A DNA stretch of 64,000 bases from Streptomyces sp. NBC_00878 (lineage in GTDB: Bacteria > Actinomycetota > Actinomycetes > Streptomycetales > Streptomycetaceae), in assembly GCF_026341515.1 (NCBI RefSeq), contig NZ_JAPEOK010000001.1:7130001-7194000 (forward strand), read 5' to 3'. Both the position numbers and the translations under genes were made by a program. Below the pieces are notes generated by a model. That model made no database searches and was not told the origin of the DNA. It saw only the letters and a list, made by a program, of their open reading frames with translations. How positions within the stretch are numbered: position 1 is the stretch's first letter; every line of letters starts with the position of its first letter. Positions 18,094 to 26,330 of this stretch are shown in pieces.

Positions 18094-18507
18094 ATGCCCA
18101 ACCCCCAACCCCCCGCCCTCCTCACCCACGACTGGTCGATGGGCTACCCCATGACCCTCCGCAGTGTCAGACTCGCCCGCCTGCACGTCCGCCGCCGACT
18201 GACGATGTGGCAGTGGACCGGCGACATCGACGACGCCGTACTGGTCGTCTCCGAACTCGTCGCCAACGCCGTACGCCACGCACGTGTCATCGGCCACGAA
18301 CTCTGGTTGCGCCTGGTCGAGTTGGAGGACGGCGGACTCGTCGTCGAGGTCTCGGACCCCCTCCGGGTGTTCCCCGAGCCGGAGTCGGCCCCCGAGGGCG
18401 AGCGCGGTCGAGGGCTGCTCGTCGTCGCTCAACTCGCCGAGGAACTCGACTGGTTCCTCCGTGAGGAGGTCGGGAAGACGGTACGGGCACGCTTCGCCGC
18501 AGGATGA
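18094..18507 (+). CDS. HATPase (RsbW/anti-sigma-like) ATP-binding protein
   Basis: A 137-residue GHKL ATPase-fold protein with the N-box SELVANAVRHA, the G1-type region VSDPLRVFPEPE and a G2-type EGERGRGLLVV. It has the size of the stand-alone RsbW/SpoIIAB-like proteins that Streptomyces carries in dozens. Members with known function are kinases of anti-sigma antagonists or anti-sigma factors. This one lies divergent from an XRE/DUF397 pair, a context repeated in several Streptomyces regulatory clusters. ATG 18094 has GGAAAGGG 6 nt upstream. Its stop overlaps a possible early ATG of the next gene. Confidence 0.85.
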   Translation: MPNPQPPALLTHDWSMGYPMTLRSVRLARLHVRRRLTMWQWTGDIDDAVLVVSELVANAVRHARVIGHELWLRLVELEDGGLVVEVSDPLRVFPEPESAPEGERGRGLLVVAQLAEELDWFLREEVGKTVRARFAAG

Positions 18508-18617
18508 AATCCGGCCAATCGGCCCAGAGCGGCAACCCTCGCACCGGCCTGCTCGGTCCTTACCTCCGAGCCGCAGCAGCCGCACCCGCACCCGCAGCCG
18601 AGGACGATGGGGGACAC

Positions 18618-19832
18618 ATGGCAGCGCGTACCGGACTGGTAGGAGTGACCACGGCGACGGCCATCGCGACGGCCATCGCGACGGCCATCGCGACGGCCAT
18701 CGCGACGGCCATGGTGACGGCCATGGCCACCGCGGTGGCGGCACCGGCGCCGTCACCGGACCGGCACGGTCCCCTCCAGCGCGCCATGGACGTCACCGTC
18801 GCCGACGGCGTACCCGGTGTCACGGCCCAGGTGAGGGACGCGTACGGGACCTGGAAGGGCACCTCGGGCGTCGGGGACCTGGAGACCGGAAAGCCGCGCA
18901 GCCCCCGTGACCACTACCGCGTCGGCAGCGTCGCCAAGACGTTCGTCGCGACCGTGGTCCTCCAGCTCGAAGCGGAGGGGGAGCTCGACCTCGACGACAC
19001 GGTCGAGCACTGGCTCCCCGGGGTCGTCCGGGGCAACGGCCACGACGGCGGCGCCCTCACCCTGCGCCAACTCCTCAACCACACCAGTGGCATCTACGAC
19101 GTCCTGGAGGACCCGGAGCACCAACAGAGGGTGTTCGGCGAGGAGTTCCTCCAGCTCCGCTACGACACCTGGACCGCCGACGAGCTGGTGGCGATCGCCA
19201 TGCGCCACGGGCCCTACTTCGCCCCGGGCAACGGCTGGCACTACTCCAACACCAACTACATCCTGGCCGGGATGGTCATCGAAAGGGTCACCGGTCACCC
19301 GTACCGGCACGAGATCCGCCACCGTGTCATCGAGCCGCTCGACCTGCACGGCACGCGCTCGCCCGGCACTGACCCGCGTCTGCCCCGACCGAGCAGCCGC
19401 GGCTACGCCAAGCTCTCCAGGGACCCGAACGCCCCGGTCCACGACCTCACGGAGCTCAACCCCTCGGTGGCGGGCGCGGCGGGTGACGTGATCTCCACCT
19501 CCGCGGATCTGAACCGCTTCTACACCGCCCTGCTGCGCGGACGCCTGCTGCCCAAGGCCCAGCTGGCCGAGATGACGACCGTCGTCAAGGAGGGCGAGAA
19601 CCGCCCGAAGCGCCGCTACGGCCTTGGCCTCCGCCGGTGGGAGCTGAGCTGCGGCAAGGTGGTCTGGGGCCACGACGGCGACATCCACGGCAGTTCGGCG
19701 GCGGCGTTCGCGACCCGCGACGGCCGCCACGCGCTCGCGTTCGACTTCAACGCCAACTGGACGGGCGACGCCCACGCGGTCGTCGAGGCCGAGTTCTGCG
19801 GCAGGGAGACCGCCCCGGTCCCCGGCGAATAG
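18618..19832 (+). CDS. Exported serine hydrolase of the beta-lactamase class C / D-alanyl-D-alanine carboxypeptidase type
   Basis: A 404-residue protein. The signal peptide's hydrophobic core is built from TAIA repeats (residues about 13-36) and ends near AVAAPAPSP. The catalytic domain has the penicillin-recognising motifs: SVAK (S-x-x-K), YSN in GWHYSNTNY, and HDGDIHG in place of the KTG/HxG box. It should be a membrane-exterior or secreted serine hydrolase acting on D-Ala peptides, esters or beta-lactams. I start at ATG 18618 (GGGGGA 5 nt upstream). An ATG at 18504, overlapping the HATPase stop, would add 38 residues that spoil the signal peptide. Confidence 0.85.
   Translation: MAARTGLVGVTTATAIATAIATAIATAIATAMVTAMATAVAAPAPSPDRHGPLQRAMDVTVADGVPGVTAQVRDAYGTWKGTSGVGDLETGKPRSPRDHYRVGSVAKTFVATVVLQLEAEGELDLDDTVEHWLPGVVRGNGHDGGALTLRQLLNHTSGIYDVLEDPEHQQRVFGEEFLQLRYDTWTADELVAIAMRHGPYFAPGNGWHYSNTNYILAGMVIERVTGHPYRHEIRHRVIEPLDLHGTRSPGTDPRLPRPSSRGYAKLSRDPNAPVHDLTELNPSVAGAAGDVISTSADLNRFYTALLRGRLLPKAQLAEMTTVVKEGENRPKRRYGLGLRRWELSCGKVVWGHDGDIHGSSAAAFATRDGRHALAFDFNANWTGDAHAVVEAEFCGRETAPVPGE
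18654..18725 (+). repeat. Six 12-bp tandem units inside the signal peptide
   Basis: Four perfect GCGACGGCCATC units, then GCGACGGCCATG and GTGACGGCCATG, in frame and encoding (A/V)-T-A-(I/M) steps. They supply almost the whole hydrophobic core of the export signal, so gain or loss of units would change the helix length by 4 residues without a frameshift. Confidence 0.95.
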
Positions 19833-19867
19833 ACCGCCCCGGTCACGTGTGAAGGGGCAGGTCACAT

Positions 19868-19906
19868 GTGAAGGGCGGACCCCGTCTCCGGGATCCGCCC
19901 CTTCAC
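19868..19906. terminator. Terminator between converging genes
   Basis: GTGAAGGGCGGA pairs with TCCGCCCCTTCAC (one bulged C) around a partly paired loop, between the serine hydrolase gene and the converging AbiEi-like gene. Confidence 0.8.
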
Positions 19907-19950
19907 TCCCCTCCTGTCACTCCCCTTTTGATGTCCGCCCCTGGTCCGTC

Positions 19951-21009
19951 CTACCGGGGCAGCACCACCACATACGCGGCCGGTTCGCGGTCCGCCGAGG
20001 CCATCAGGGCCGTGCGTACGACCGTTGACTGTTGCTCCATCGAGTCCCGGAGTTTTCTCGGTGTGATGTGGACGACCGTGATGCCGAGTCGCTCCAGGTG
20101 CTCGCGCTTGCGGGCGTACTCGGACCACATGGCGTCGTCGTCCTGCGGATGGCCCTGGCCGGGCGCACGCGTGTCGAGTTCGAGGGCGACGGCGTGGTCC
20201 GGCCAGTAGGCGTCGAGGCCGCCGAGGGGCGGGCCGCCGAGCAGGCGGAGGTCCACGTTCCAGACCGGTTCCGGCAGGCCGTGTTCGCGGACCATGCGGT
20301 AGAGGCGGTCCTCCGCGATGGCCCGCCCCTCGGCGAGCAGCGAGTCGACGGCGTCCACGACGTGCGGGCGGCTCAGCAGCCGGGCCTGCGTCAACTCCTT
20401 GACCACGGCGGCCGGTTCACAGTGCCCGCCGCGCACGGCCTCGGTGAGCAGCCGGCGTACGGCATCTGCGTCCGTGAGGTCGGCGACCGCGTCGGCCAGG
20501 GCGCGCGGCACGGGGGCCACCGGGATGCCGGCGATCTGCTCGGGCTCCGGCATGCCCGGCGTACGGACGACGCGTACACAGCATGTCGAACGCAGCCGGC
20601 GCAGGCGCGGGACGAGGACGTCGATGCGGTCCAGCGAGAGGAGCGGGGGTGCCGAGGAGAAGCGGTGCAGGGCCAGGGCCGCCAGGCCGGTGATCACCGC
20701 GCCGGCGTATCGCCGCGGGGCGTGCGGCGCGCCGGCGCCGGGCTGGGCGGGGACCGCCGGTTGCGTGATGGGGGAGCGGGCCGCGTACATGAGGACCGCG
20801 TGCAGCCGCTCCTCGTTGGTGGCCGGGCCGGGGCGGAGCAGATAGACGCCCGGCAGGAGCTGCTGCCAGCCGCCGCCCGGCCGGCAGCGCGCGTTGATGT
20901 CGGCGCTGCTCATACCGTGCGACCGCAACTGTGCGGTGGTCAGGACACGGAGCTGGACGTCGGACAGATGGCGGAGGGGCCGGGGGGAGAGCGGGGTGTT
21001 GTGGTTCAT
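19951..21009 (-). CDS. AbiEi-like antitoxin-domain protein with a C-terminal DUF559 nuclease-like region
   Basis: A 352-residue protein. The N-terminus has a helix-turn-helix of the AbiEi type (LTTAQLRSHGMSSADINARC, then WQQLLPGVYLL). The middle region (about residues 110-230) resembles the rest of AbiEi antitoxins. The C-terminal 100 residues carry a DUF559/Vsr-like pattern with VALELDT (the Glu-x-Asp of a PD-(D/E)xK core), then WSEYARKREHLERLGITVVH. Such fusions are frequent in Streptomyces and stand alone; no AbiEii nucleotidyltransferase toxin gene is adjacent. Nuclease activity is possible but unproven. It is probably cytoplasmic. The gene sits at the edge of the accessory stretch, beside an IS remnant. 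Confidence 0.7.
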   Translation of the reverse strand: MNHNTPLSPRPLRHLSDVQLRVLTTAQLRSHGMSSADINARCRPGGGWQQLLPGVYLLRPGPATNEERLHAVLMYAARSPITQPAVPAQPGAGAPHAPRRYAGAVITGLAALALHRFSSAPPLLSLDRIDVLVPRLRRLRSTCCVRVVRTPGMPEPEQIAGIPVAPVPRALADAVADLTDADAVRRLLTEAVRGGHCEPAAVVKELTQARLLSRPHVVDAVDSLLAEGRAIAEDRLYRMVREHGLPEPVWNVDLRLLGGPPLGGLDAYWPDHAVALELDTRAPGQGHPQDDDAMWSEYARKREHLERLGITVVHITPRKLRDSMEQQSTVVRTALMASADREPAAYVVVLPR

Positions 21010-21170
21010 GACCCCGAATGTCCCGCCTCAGATCCCCCGCCTAACCGCTGTTACACACCCGTCGACAAAACCAGACAATCCCGCCCTAAAGTGCAAACGT
21101 TCGACTGCCGAAACCCCCTGGTCCGTACGGGGGTCACGGCACCGATTACCCGCATTCCGTAACTCTTATG

Positions 21171-21220
21171 GACGGCCTCAAAGTCAACCGCCCGAGCCAT
21201 TAGCCCCTTTGGAGGCCGTC
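21171..21220. repeat. Inverted repeat upstream of the IS5 remnant
   Basis: GACGGCCTCAAAG pairs with CTTTGGAGGCCGTC, with one inserted G, around a 23-nt loop. It lies 30 bp before the transposase start codon. It could be a transcription barrier of the element or a stand-alone terminator. Confidence 0.55.
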
Positions 21221-21250
21221 TCTACTGGACTGATCGCTAGGGTGACGGGC

Positions 21251-21895
21251 GTGATGGCGATGGTGGAGCGTCTCGTTCCCGACGGATTGTGGGAGTTGTT
21301 TCAACGGGTGGTCCCAGCCGCTCCGGTACGCCCTCAGGGCGGGGGCCGCCGCAGGTACGGGAAGGGGAGCTGGACTGGCCGCGATGCGCGATCGACTCGG
21401 TGAACATGCGGGCGACGAAAGGGGGGACCCAACGGGTCCGAATCCCGTAGATCGCGGCAAGAAGGGCTCAAAGATCCACTTAATCACCGAGCGGACTGGT
21501 CTGCCTCTCTCCATCGGGATCTCCGCGGCAAATACTCATGACAGCCAGGGGTGGAACCCCTAGTACGGGGTATCCCGCCGATCCGCTCCCGACCCGGACC
21601 GCGCCGACGACGGTCTGACAAACTCCACGCCGACAAGGGCTATGACTACGACCGTCTGCGTCGGTGGCTCCGAGCCCGAAACATCATCCCGCGCATCGCC
21701 CGCAAGGGCATCGAGCCCTTTCATCGGCTGGGCCGTCACCGTTGGACCGTGGAGCGGACGGTGGCGTGGCCGGCCGGGTGCCGCCGCCTGCACCGTCGGT
21801 ATGAACGCAAGGCAGAACACTTCCTCGCCTTCGCCGGAATCGCCGCCGCCCTGATCTGCTACCGCAGACTTGCGAAGGTCATCAACGCGACGTGA
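21251..21895 (+). pseudogene. Degenerate IS5-family transposase
   Basis: The frame opens as MVERLVPDGLWELFQRVVP and runs through RPQGGGRRRYG, the normal N-terminus. It then jumps, with loss of about 70 codons and a -1 frame change near 21362, to GELDW and CAIDSVN. After further stops and frame changes, the last 114 codons (21551-21895) read cleanly: HADKGYDYDRLRRWLRARNI, the conserved IARKGIE, WTVERTVAWPAG and a final AALICYRRLAK. So the DDE region is broken and the element is dead. I could not find matching terminal repeats. Confidence 0.85.
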
Positions 21896-21967
21896 TCCGT
21901 AAAGTGCAGCCCTATATGACGCGGCCCAACGCGATAGCCGCGCCGCGCACACATCATCGAGGAACTC

Positions 21968-22567
21968 ATGACTGACTATCTGGCTGCCGCGATGGCAATG
22001 CTCGGGCCGGCCCAGAACCGCTATGCGGACCCGGCTGCCTGGGACCGTCTCCACGCAGAGCTCGGCATACAACTGCCTCCCGACTACAGGGCCCTTGTGG
22101 ACGCATTCGCCCCCATTCAGATCAATGGGCACCTGTACCTCTCCCACCCCGCGACCGAGTGGTGGAACCTGGGCCGAGACATTCGGGGCAAGATCAAGGC
22201 GTGGTCCGAGGTGTCGTGGGATGACCTCGATCTCGACGCGGATGAGGACCCCCGCCAGCTCTTCGGACTAGACGAGCTGAGCTTTGGCACCCGCAACGGG
22301 CTGTGGCCGATCGCGAGCACCGACCGAGGAGAGACCATCTTCCTGCTCGCGGCCACCGATACCCCGAGGCTCCTGGTGAACTATGACGAAACCTGGGCAG
22401 AGCACCGCATGAGCTTCGCGGAATGGGTCTACCGCTACCTCATCGGCGAAGACATGACCGGGCTTAACAGCGCAGCCTTTTACCCCGGCCCTGTGCAGTT
22501 GCAGCGCCTTCCGATGTCCGCTGACGAACGCCCCGAGCCTTGGTACGGCCCAGACCGCGGTATGTGA
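21968..22567 (+). CDS. SMI1/KNR4 (SUKH) family protein
   Basis: A 199-residue protein with the SUKH core: WDRLHAELGIQLPPDYRALV at about residues 20-40, later LYLSHP and FGLDELSFGTRNGLWPIAST, then LAATDTPRLLV. SUKH proteins are common immunity partners of polymorphic toxins, though many are orphans. No toxin gene adjoins it: upstream is a dead IS5 transposase and downstream is pepN on the other strand. It is cytoplasmic. ATG 21968 follows GAGGAA at 6 nt. Its position right after the IS remnant suggests it arrived with, or was cut off from a toxin by, the element. Confidence 0.85.
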   Translation: MTDYLAAAMAMLGPAQNRYADPAAWDRLHAELGIQLPPDYRALVDAFAPIQINGHLYLSHPATEWWNLGRDIRGKIKAWSEVSWDDLDLDADEDPRQLFGLDELSFGTRNGLWPIASTDRGETIFLLAATDTPRLLVNYDETWAEHRMSFAEWVYRYLIGEDMTGLNSAAFYPGPVQLQRLPMSADERPEPWYGPDRGM

Positions 22568-22794
22568 GAAGCCGCCGCTCCAGTCACAGCGGCAGCCTAG
22601 TGAGATCACTTCTTAGGGCGGCGGAGGCCGGAGTACCTTCTGGGCCGCGGGGGCTGACGCAGCTATCAGGGGCGCGGGGAACGGCGCAGTCTTTTAGGGG
22701 CGCGGGGCTGTGTCGATTTGCGGCTCCGCCGCGTGGGCGCGATCAGCCACAACACACCCGCAGCCGACCACAACCCGCACCCCCCAAGCCCCAC
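22568..22794. repeat. Dispersed GC-rich repeats, including the 'empty site' copy
   Basis: Bases 22697-22764 contain GGGGCGCGGGGCTGTGTCGA, then TTTGCGGCTCCGCCGCGTGG and GCGCGATCAGCCAC. The same flanks recur at 40563-40700 and 45722-45815, where a roughly 44-bp element replaces the central GCCGC. A shorter AGGGGCGCGGGGAAC block lies at about 22671-22685. No gene is seen in this interval. Confidence 0.75.
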
Positions 22795-25398
22795 TCAGCC
22801 GACCGCACCGACATCACAAGCCTGCCCCCGCAGACCCCGAGCCAGATCATCCCGAGCCTCCAACACCAACCTCCGCAACGCAGGCGCAGTCGCCCCATGG
22901 GCGGCAAGCCACGCATCCGTCGCGTCCAAGGTCTCCTGGGAGTCCTGGAGCGAAGGGAACAACCCCCTCACCACATCCATCCCGATCTGGATCGACCGCT
23001 CCTCCCACACCCGCTCGATCACCTCAAAGTACTTCGACGCGTACGGAGCGGCCAGCTCCCGGTGCGACGCCTGCGCGAAGCCCCCGATCGTCGCCTCGAC
23101 CAGCGCGTTGGACAGCGAGTCCGACTCGACGACGGACGCCCACGCCTGCGCCTTGACCGCCGCGGAGGGCCGCGCCGCCAGACACCTCACCTGATGCCGC
23201 TTGCCCGACGCCGTGTCGTCCCGGGCCAGCTCCGCCGCGAGCGCGGCCTCGTCCGCGACGCCGTGCGCGGCGAGCGGCTCCAGGAACGCCCAGCGCAGTT
23301 CCTGGTCCACATCGAGGCCGTCGATCCTCGCCGTACCCTCCAACAGCCCCTGAAGCAGCTGGAGATCCGCCTCGCCCGACGCGACCGCCGCGAAGAACCG
23401 CGCCCACGTCAGCTGGTGCTGACTGCCGGGCTCGGCCAGCCGCAGCTCGCGCAGCGCGCCCTCGGCGAGCAGCCGCCCGCCCTCGCCCCGCCACTCGGGC
23501 GCCGCATAGAACGTACGCGCCGAGTTCGCCCACGCGTGGAGCATCTGGAGCACGCCGATGTCGGTCTCGCGGCCCGCGAAGCGCAGGACCAGGTCGATGA
23601 AGTCCCGGGCGGGCATGAGCGCGTCGCGGGTCAGGTTCCACAGTGCCGACCAGCACAGCGCGCGGGCCAGCGGATCGGTGATGCCGCCGAGCCCGTCCCG
23701 CAGCGCCGCCAACGAGCCCTCGTCGAACCGGATCTTGCAGTACGTCAGGTCGTCGTCGTTCACGAGCACCAGGTCGGGAGCCGCCGCGCCGACCAGTTCC
23801 CCGACGACCGTGCGCGGTCCGTCGACGTCCACCTCGGCGCGCGCGTACCGCTCCACCGCGCCCTCGGGCGAGCGCCGGTACAGGCCGACCGCCACCCGGT
23901 GCGGCCGCAGTTCGGGATTGCCCGTCGGCGGAGCCGACTGATGAGCAGAGCCGGCGGCCTCCTGGAGGATCGCCAGCTCGGTGATACGCCCCTCCGCGCT
24001 CAGAATCACCTGCGGTGTAAGGGAGTTGACCCCGGCGGTCTGCAGCCAGGACCGCGACCAGGCAGCCATGTCACGGCCACTGGTCTCCTCCAGGACCGAC
24101 AGCAGATCCCCGAGCCGCGTGTTCCCGTACGCGTTCCGCTTGAAGTAGCGGCGGGCGCCCTCCAGGAACGCGTCCCGGCCGACGTAGGCGACCAACTGCT
24201 TGAGAACGGAAGCGCCCTTGGCGTACGTGATCCCGTCGAAGTTGAGCGTGGCGTCCTCCAGATCGCGGATGTCGGCCGTGATCGGGTGCGTGGAGGGGAG
24301 CTGGTCGGCGCGGTACGCCCATGACTTGCGGTTGTTGGCGAAGGTGATCCAGCCGTTCGTGAAGCGGGTCGCCTCGACCATCGAGAACGCGCCCATGAAG
24401 TCCGCGAAGGACTCCTTCAGCCACAGGTCGTCCCACCACACCATGGTCACCAGGTCGCCGAACCACATGTGGGCCATCTCGTGCAGGATCACGTTCGCCC
24501 GGCGCTCGTACGCCGCCTGCGTCACCCTGCCGCGGAAGATGAACTCCTCGCGGAAGGTGACGAGACCCGGGTTCTCCATCGCGCCGAGGTTGTACTCCGG
24601 CACGAACGCCTGGTCGTACTTCCCGAACGGGTACGGGTAGTCGAAGTGGTCGTGGAAGAAGTCGAGCCCCTGCTTGGTGACGAGGAAGACGTCGTCGGAG
24701 TCGAAGTGCCGGGCCAGACCCTTGCGGCACATCGCGCCGAGCGGGATCTCCAGGCGCGTACCGTCCTCGAAGACCCGCTCGTAGGAGTCCGTCACGTAGT
24801 GGTACGGGCCCGCGACGAACGCCGTGATGTACGTCGAGATGGGCTTCGTCTCGGCGAACTTCCATACCCCGTCGGCGAGTTCACCGACGCCGTTGCTCCA
24901 CACGACCCAGCCCTCGGGGGCCCGCACCTCGAAGCGGAAGGGTGCCTTGAGGTCGGGCTGCTCGAAGTTGGCGAAGACGCGGCGGGAGTCGGCCGGCTCG
25001 TACTGCGTGTAGAGGTAGACCTCGCCGTCCTCGGGGTCGACGAAGCGGTGCATGCCCTCGCCGGTGCGGCTGTAGGCGCACTGGGCGTCGACCACGAGCT
25101 CGTTGTCCTCGGCCAGGTCCTCCAGGAGGACGCGGGAGCCGTCGAAGACCGCGCCCGGGTCGAGGTCCTTCCCGTTCAGCGAGACGGCCGTGACGCTCGG
25201 CGCGATCAGGTCCGCGAAGGTCGAGGCACCCGGCTCGGCGCTGCGGAAGCGGATGGTCGTCACCGACCGGAAGGTACGCGGCGCGGTGTCCGTCCCGCCG
25301 ACGGCGGAGCGCAGGTCCAGGGACACCTCGTACCCCTCGACGGACAGCAGTGCGGCCCGCTCGCGGGCCTCGTCGCGGGACAGATTCTCACCGGGCAC
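22795..25398 (-). CDS. pepN: Aminopeptidase N, M1 family (second copy)
   Basis: An 867-residue M1 aminopeptidase with GAMEN (in NLGAMENPGLVT), the zinc site HEMAH (ILHEMAHMWFGD) and the third ligand in KESFADF. GTG 25398 is the start: GAGGAG lies 8 nt upstream, and the N-terminus (PGENLSRDEARER) lines up with that of the first pepN. It is the copy in the conserved actinobacterial context, divergent from the Rv2466c-type nitroreductase gene just as Rv2467 pepN is in M. tuberculosis (from memory). Compared with the first copy it carries HEMAH for HELAH and many other substitutions, so substrate preference may differ. Predicted cytoplasmic, in peptide recycling. Confidence 0.94.
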   Translation of the reverse strand: MPGENLSRDEARERAALLSVEGYEVSLDLRSAVGGTDTAPRTFRSVTTIRFRSAEPGASTFADLIAPSVTAVSLNGKDLDPGAVFDGSRVLLEDLAEDNELVVDAQCAYSRTGEGMHRFVDPEDGEVYLYTQYEPADSRRVFANFEQPDLKAPFRFEVRAPEGWVVWSNGVGELADGVWKFAETKPISTYITAFVAGPYHYVTDSYERVFEDGTRLEIPLGAMCRKGLARHFDSDDVFLVTKQGLDFFHDHFDYPYPFGKYDQAFVPEYNLGAMENPGLVTFREEFIFRGRVTQAAYERRANVILHEMAHMWFGDLVTMVWWDDLWLKESFADFMGAFSMVEATRFTNGWITFANNRKSWAYRADQLPSTHPITADIRDLEDATLNFDGITYAKGASVLKQLVAYVGRDAFLEGARRYFKRNAYGNTRLGDLLSVLEETSGRDMAAWSRSWLQTAGVNSLTPQVILSAEGRITELAILQEAAGSAHQSAPPTGNPELRPHRVAVGLYRRSPEGAVERYARAEVDVDGPRTVVGELVGAAAPDLVLVNDDDLTYCKIRFDEGSLAALRDGLGGITDPLARALCWSALWNLTRDALMPARDFIDLVLRFAGRETDIGVLQMLHAWANSARTFYAAPEWRGEGGRLLAEGALRELRLAEPGSQHQLTWARFFAAVASGEADLQLLQGLLEGTARIDGLDVDQELRWAFLEPLAAHGVADEAALAAELARDDTASGKRHQVRCLAARPSAAVKAQAWASVVESDSLSNALVEATIGGFAQASHRELAAPYASKYFEVIERVWEERSIQIGMDVVRGLFPSLQDSQETLDATDAWLAAHGATAPALRRLVLEARDDLARGLRGQACDVGAVG

Positions 25399-25622
25399 GG
25401 GCGGCACTCCTCGTGGCGTCATGGGTACGCGTCGGTACGCGTCTGGGTACGCGTGAACAGCACCGATCCTGCCATGTGCCCTGGCCCCGGACACTCGGGA
25501 ATGGCACAGGTGACCGGTTGCGTTGGGGGTGAAGGAGACCACCGAGGACCGCTGAAACCTGCACCGAGACCTGTACCGAGATCCCTACCGGTATTCGTCC
25601 GAGACCCGCACCGAGGAGAACC

Positions 25623-26282
25623 ATGCCCGAGCAGACCGCGCAGACCGCCGGAAAGACCCCCGTCGACTTCTGGTTCGACCCGCTCTGCCCCTGGGCGTGG
25701 ATGACCTCGCGATGGGTCCTGGAGGTGGAGAAGGTCCGGGACATCGAGGTGCGCTGGCATCTCATGAGCCTCGCCGTGCTGAACGAGGACAAGCTCGACG
25801 ACCTGCCCGAGCACTACCGCGAGCTGCTCACCACGAAGGCGTGGGGTCCGGTCCGGGTCGTCATCGCGGCCCAGGAGGAGCACGGCGCCGAGGTGCTCGG
25901 CGATCTCTACACCGCGCTCGGCACCCGTATTCACAACCAGGGCGAGGGCCCCGGCAAGGAGAATGTCGCCGCCGCCCTGAAGGACGTCGGCCTGCCCGAG
26001 TCCCTGATGGACCACTGGGACGACACCCCGTACGAGCCGCAGCTGCGCGCCTCCCACAAGGAGGGCATAGACAAGGTCGGCCAGGAGGTCGGTACCCCCG
26101 TCATCGCGGTCCCCGGCTCCGACGGCGAGCAGATCGCCTTCTTCGGCCCGGTCGTCACCCCGGCCCCGAAGGGCGAGGAGGCCGCCAAGCTGTGGGACGG
26201 CACGCTGATGGTCGCGTCGATCCCGGGCTTCTACGAGATCAAGCGGACGCGGACGGCGGGGCCGGACTTCAGCAACCTGTGA
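25623..26282 (+). CDS. DsbA-fold, mycothiol-dependent nitroreductase (Rv2466c) family protein
   Basis: A 219-residue thioredoxin-fold protein with the N-terminal active-site segment FDPLCPWAWMTSRW. A late cis-Pro loop, VGTPVIAVPG, faces it in the fold. M. tuberculosis Rv2466c, the characterised member, uses a CPWC pair with mycothiol. Here the second Cys is Ala and the protein contains only this single Cys, so chemistry must be monothiol, with mycothiol as the resolving thiol. There is no signal peptide; it is cytoplasmic. ATG 25623 has GAGGAG 5 nt upstream. It is divergent from pepN with a 224-bp gap that shows no clear operator. Confidence 0.88.
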   Translation: MPEQTAQTAGKTPVDFWFDPLCPWAWMTSRWVLEVEKVRDIEVRWHLMSLAVLNEDKLDDLPEHYRELLTTKAWGPVRVVIAAQEEHGAEVLGDLYTALGTRIHNQGEGPGKENVAAALKDVGLPESLMDHWDDTPYEPQLRASHKEGIDKVGQEVGTPVIAVPGSDGEQIAFFGPVVTPAPKGEEAAKLWDGTLMVASIPGFYEIKRTRTAGPDFSNL

Positions 26283-26330
26283 GCCGCCGGCTGAGCGGGG
26301 CCTGAGCGGGGGAGTGGCTCGGCGGCGGTC

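Noticed and set aside
18654..18725. The tandem repeat as a possible CRISPR array
   Set aside because: Units are contiguous 12-mers with no spacers and lie inside a coding frame.
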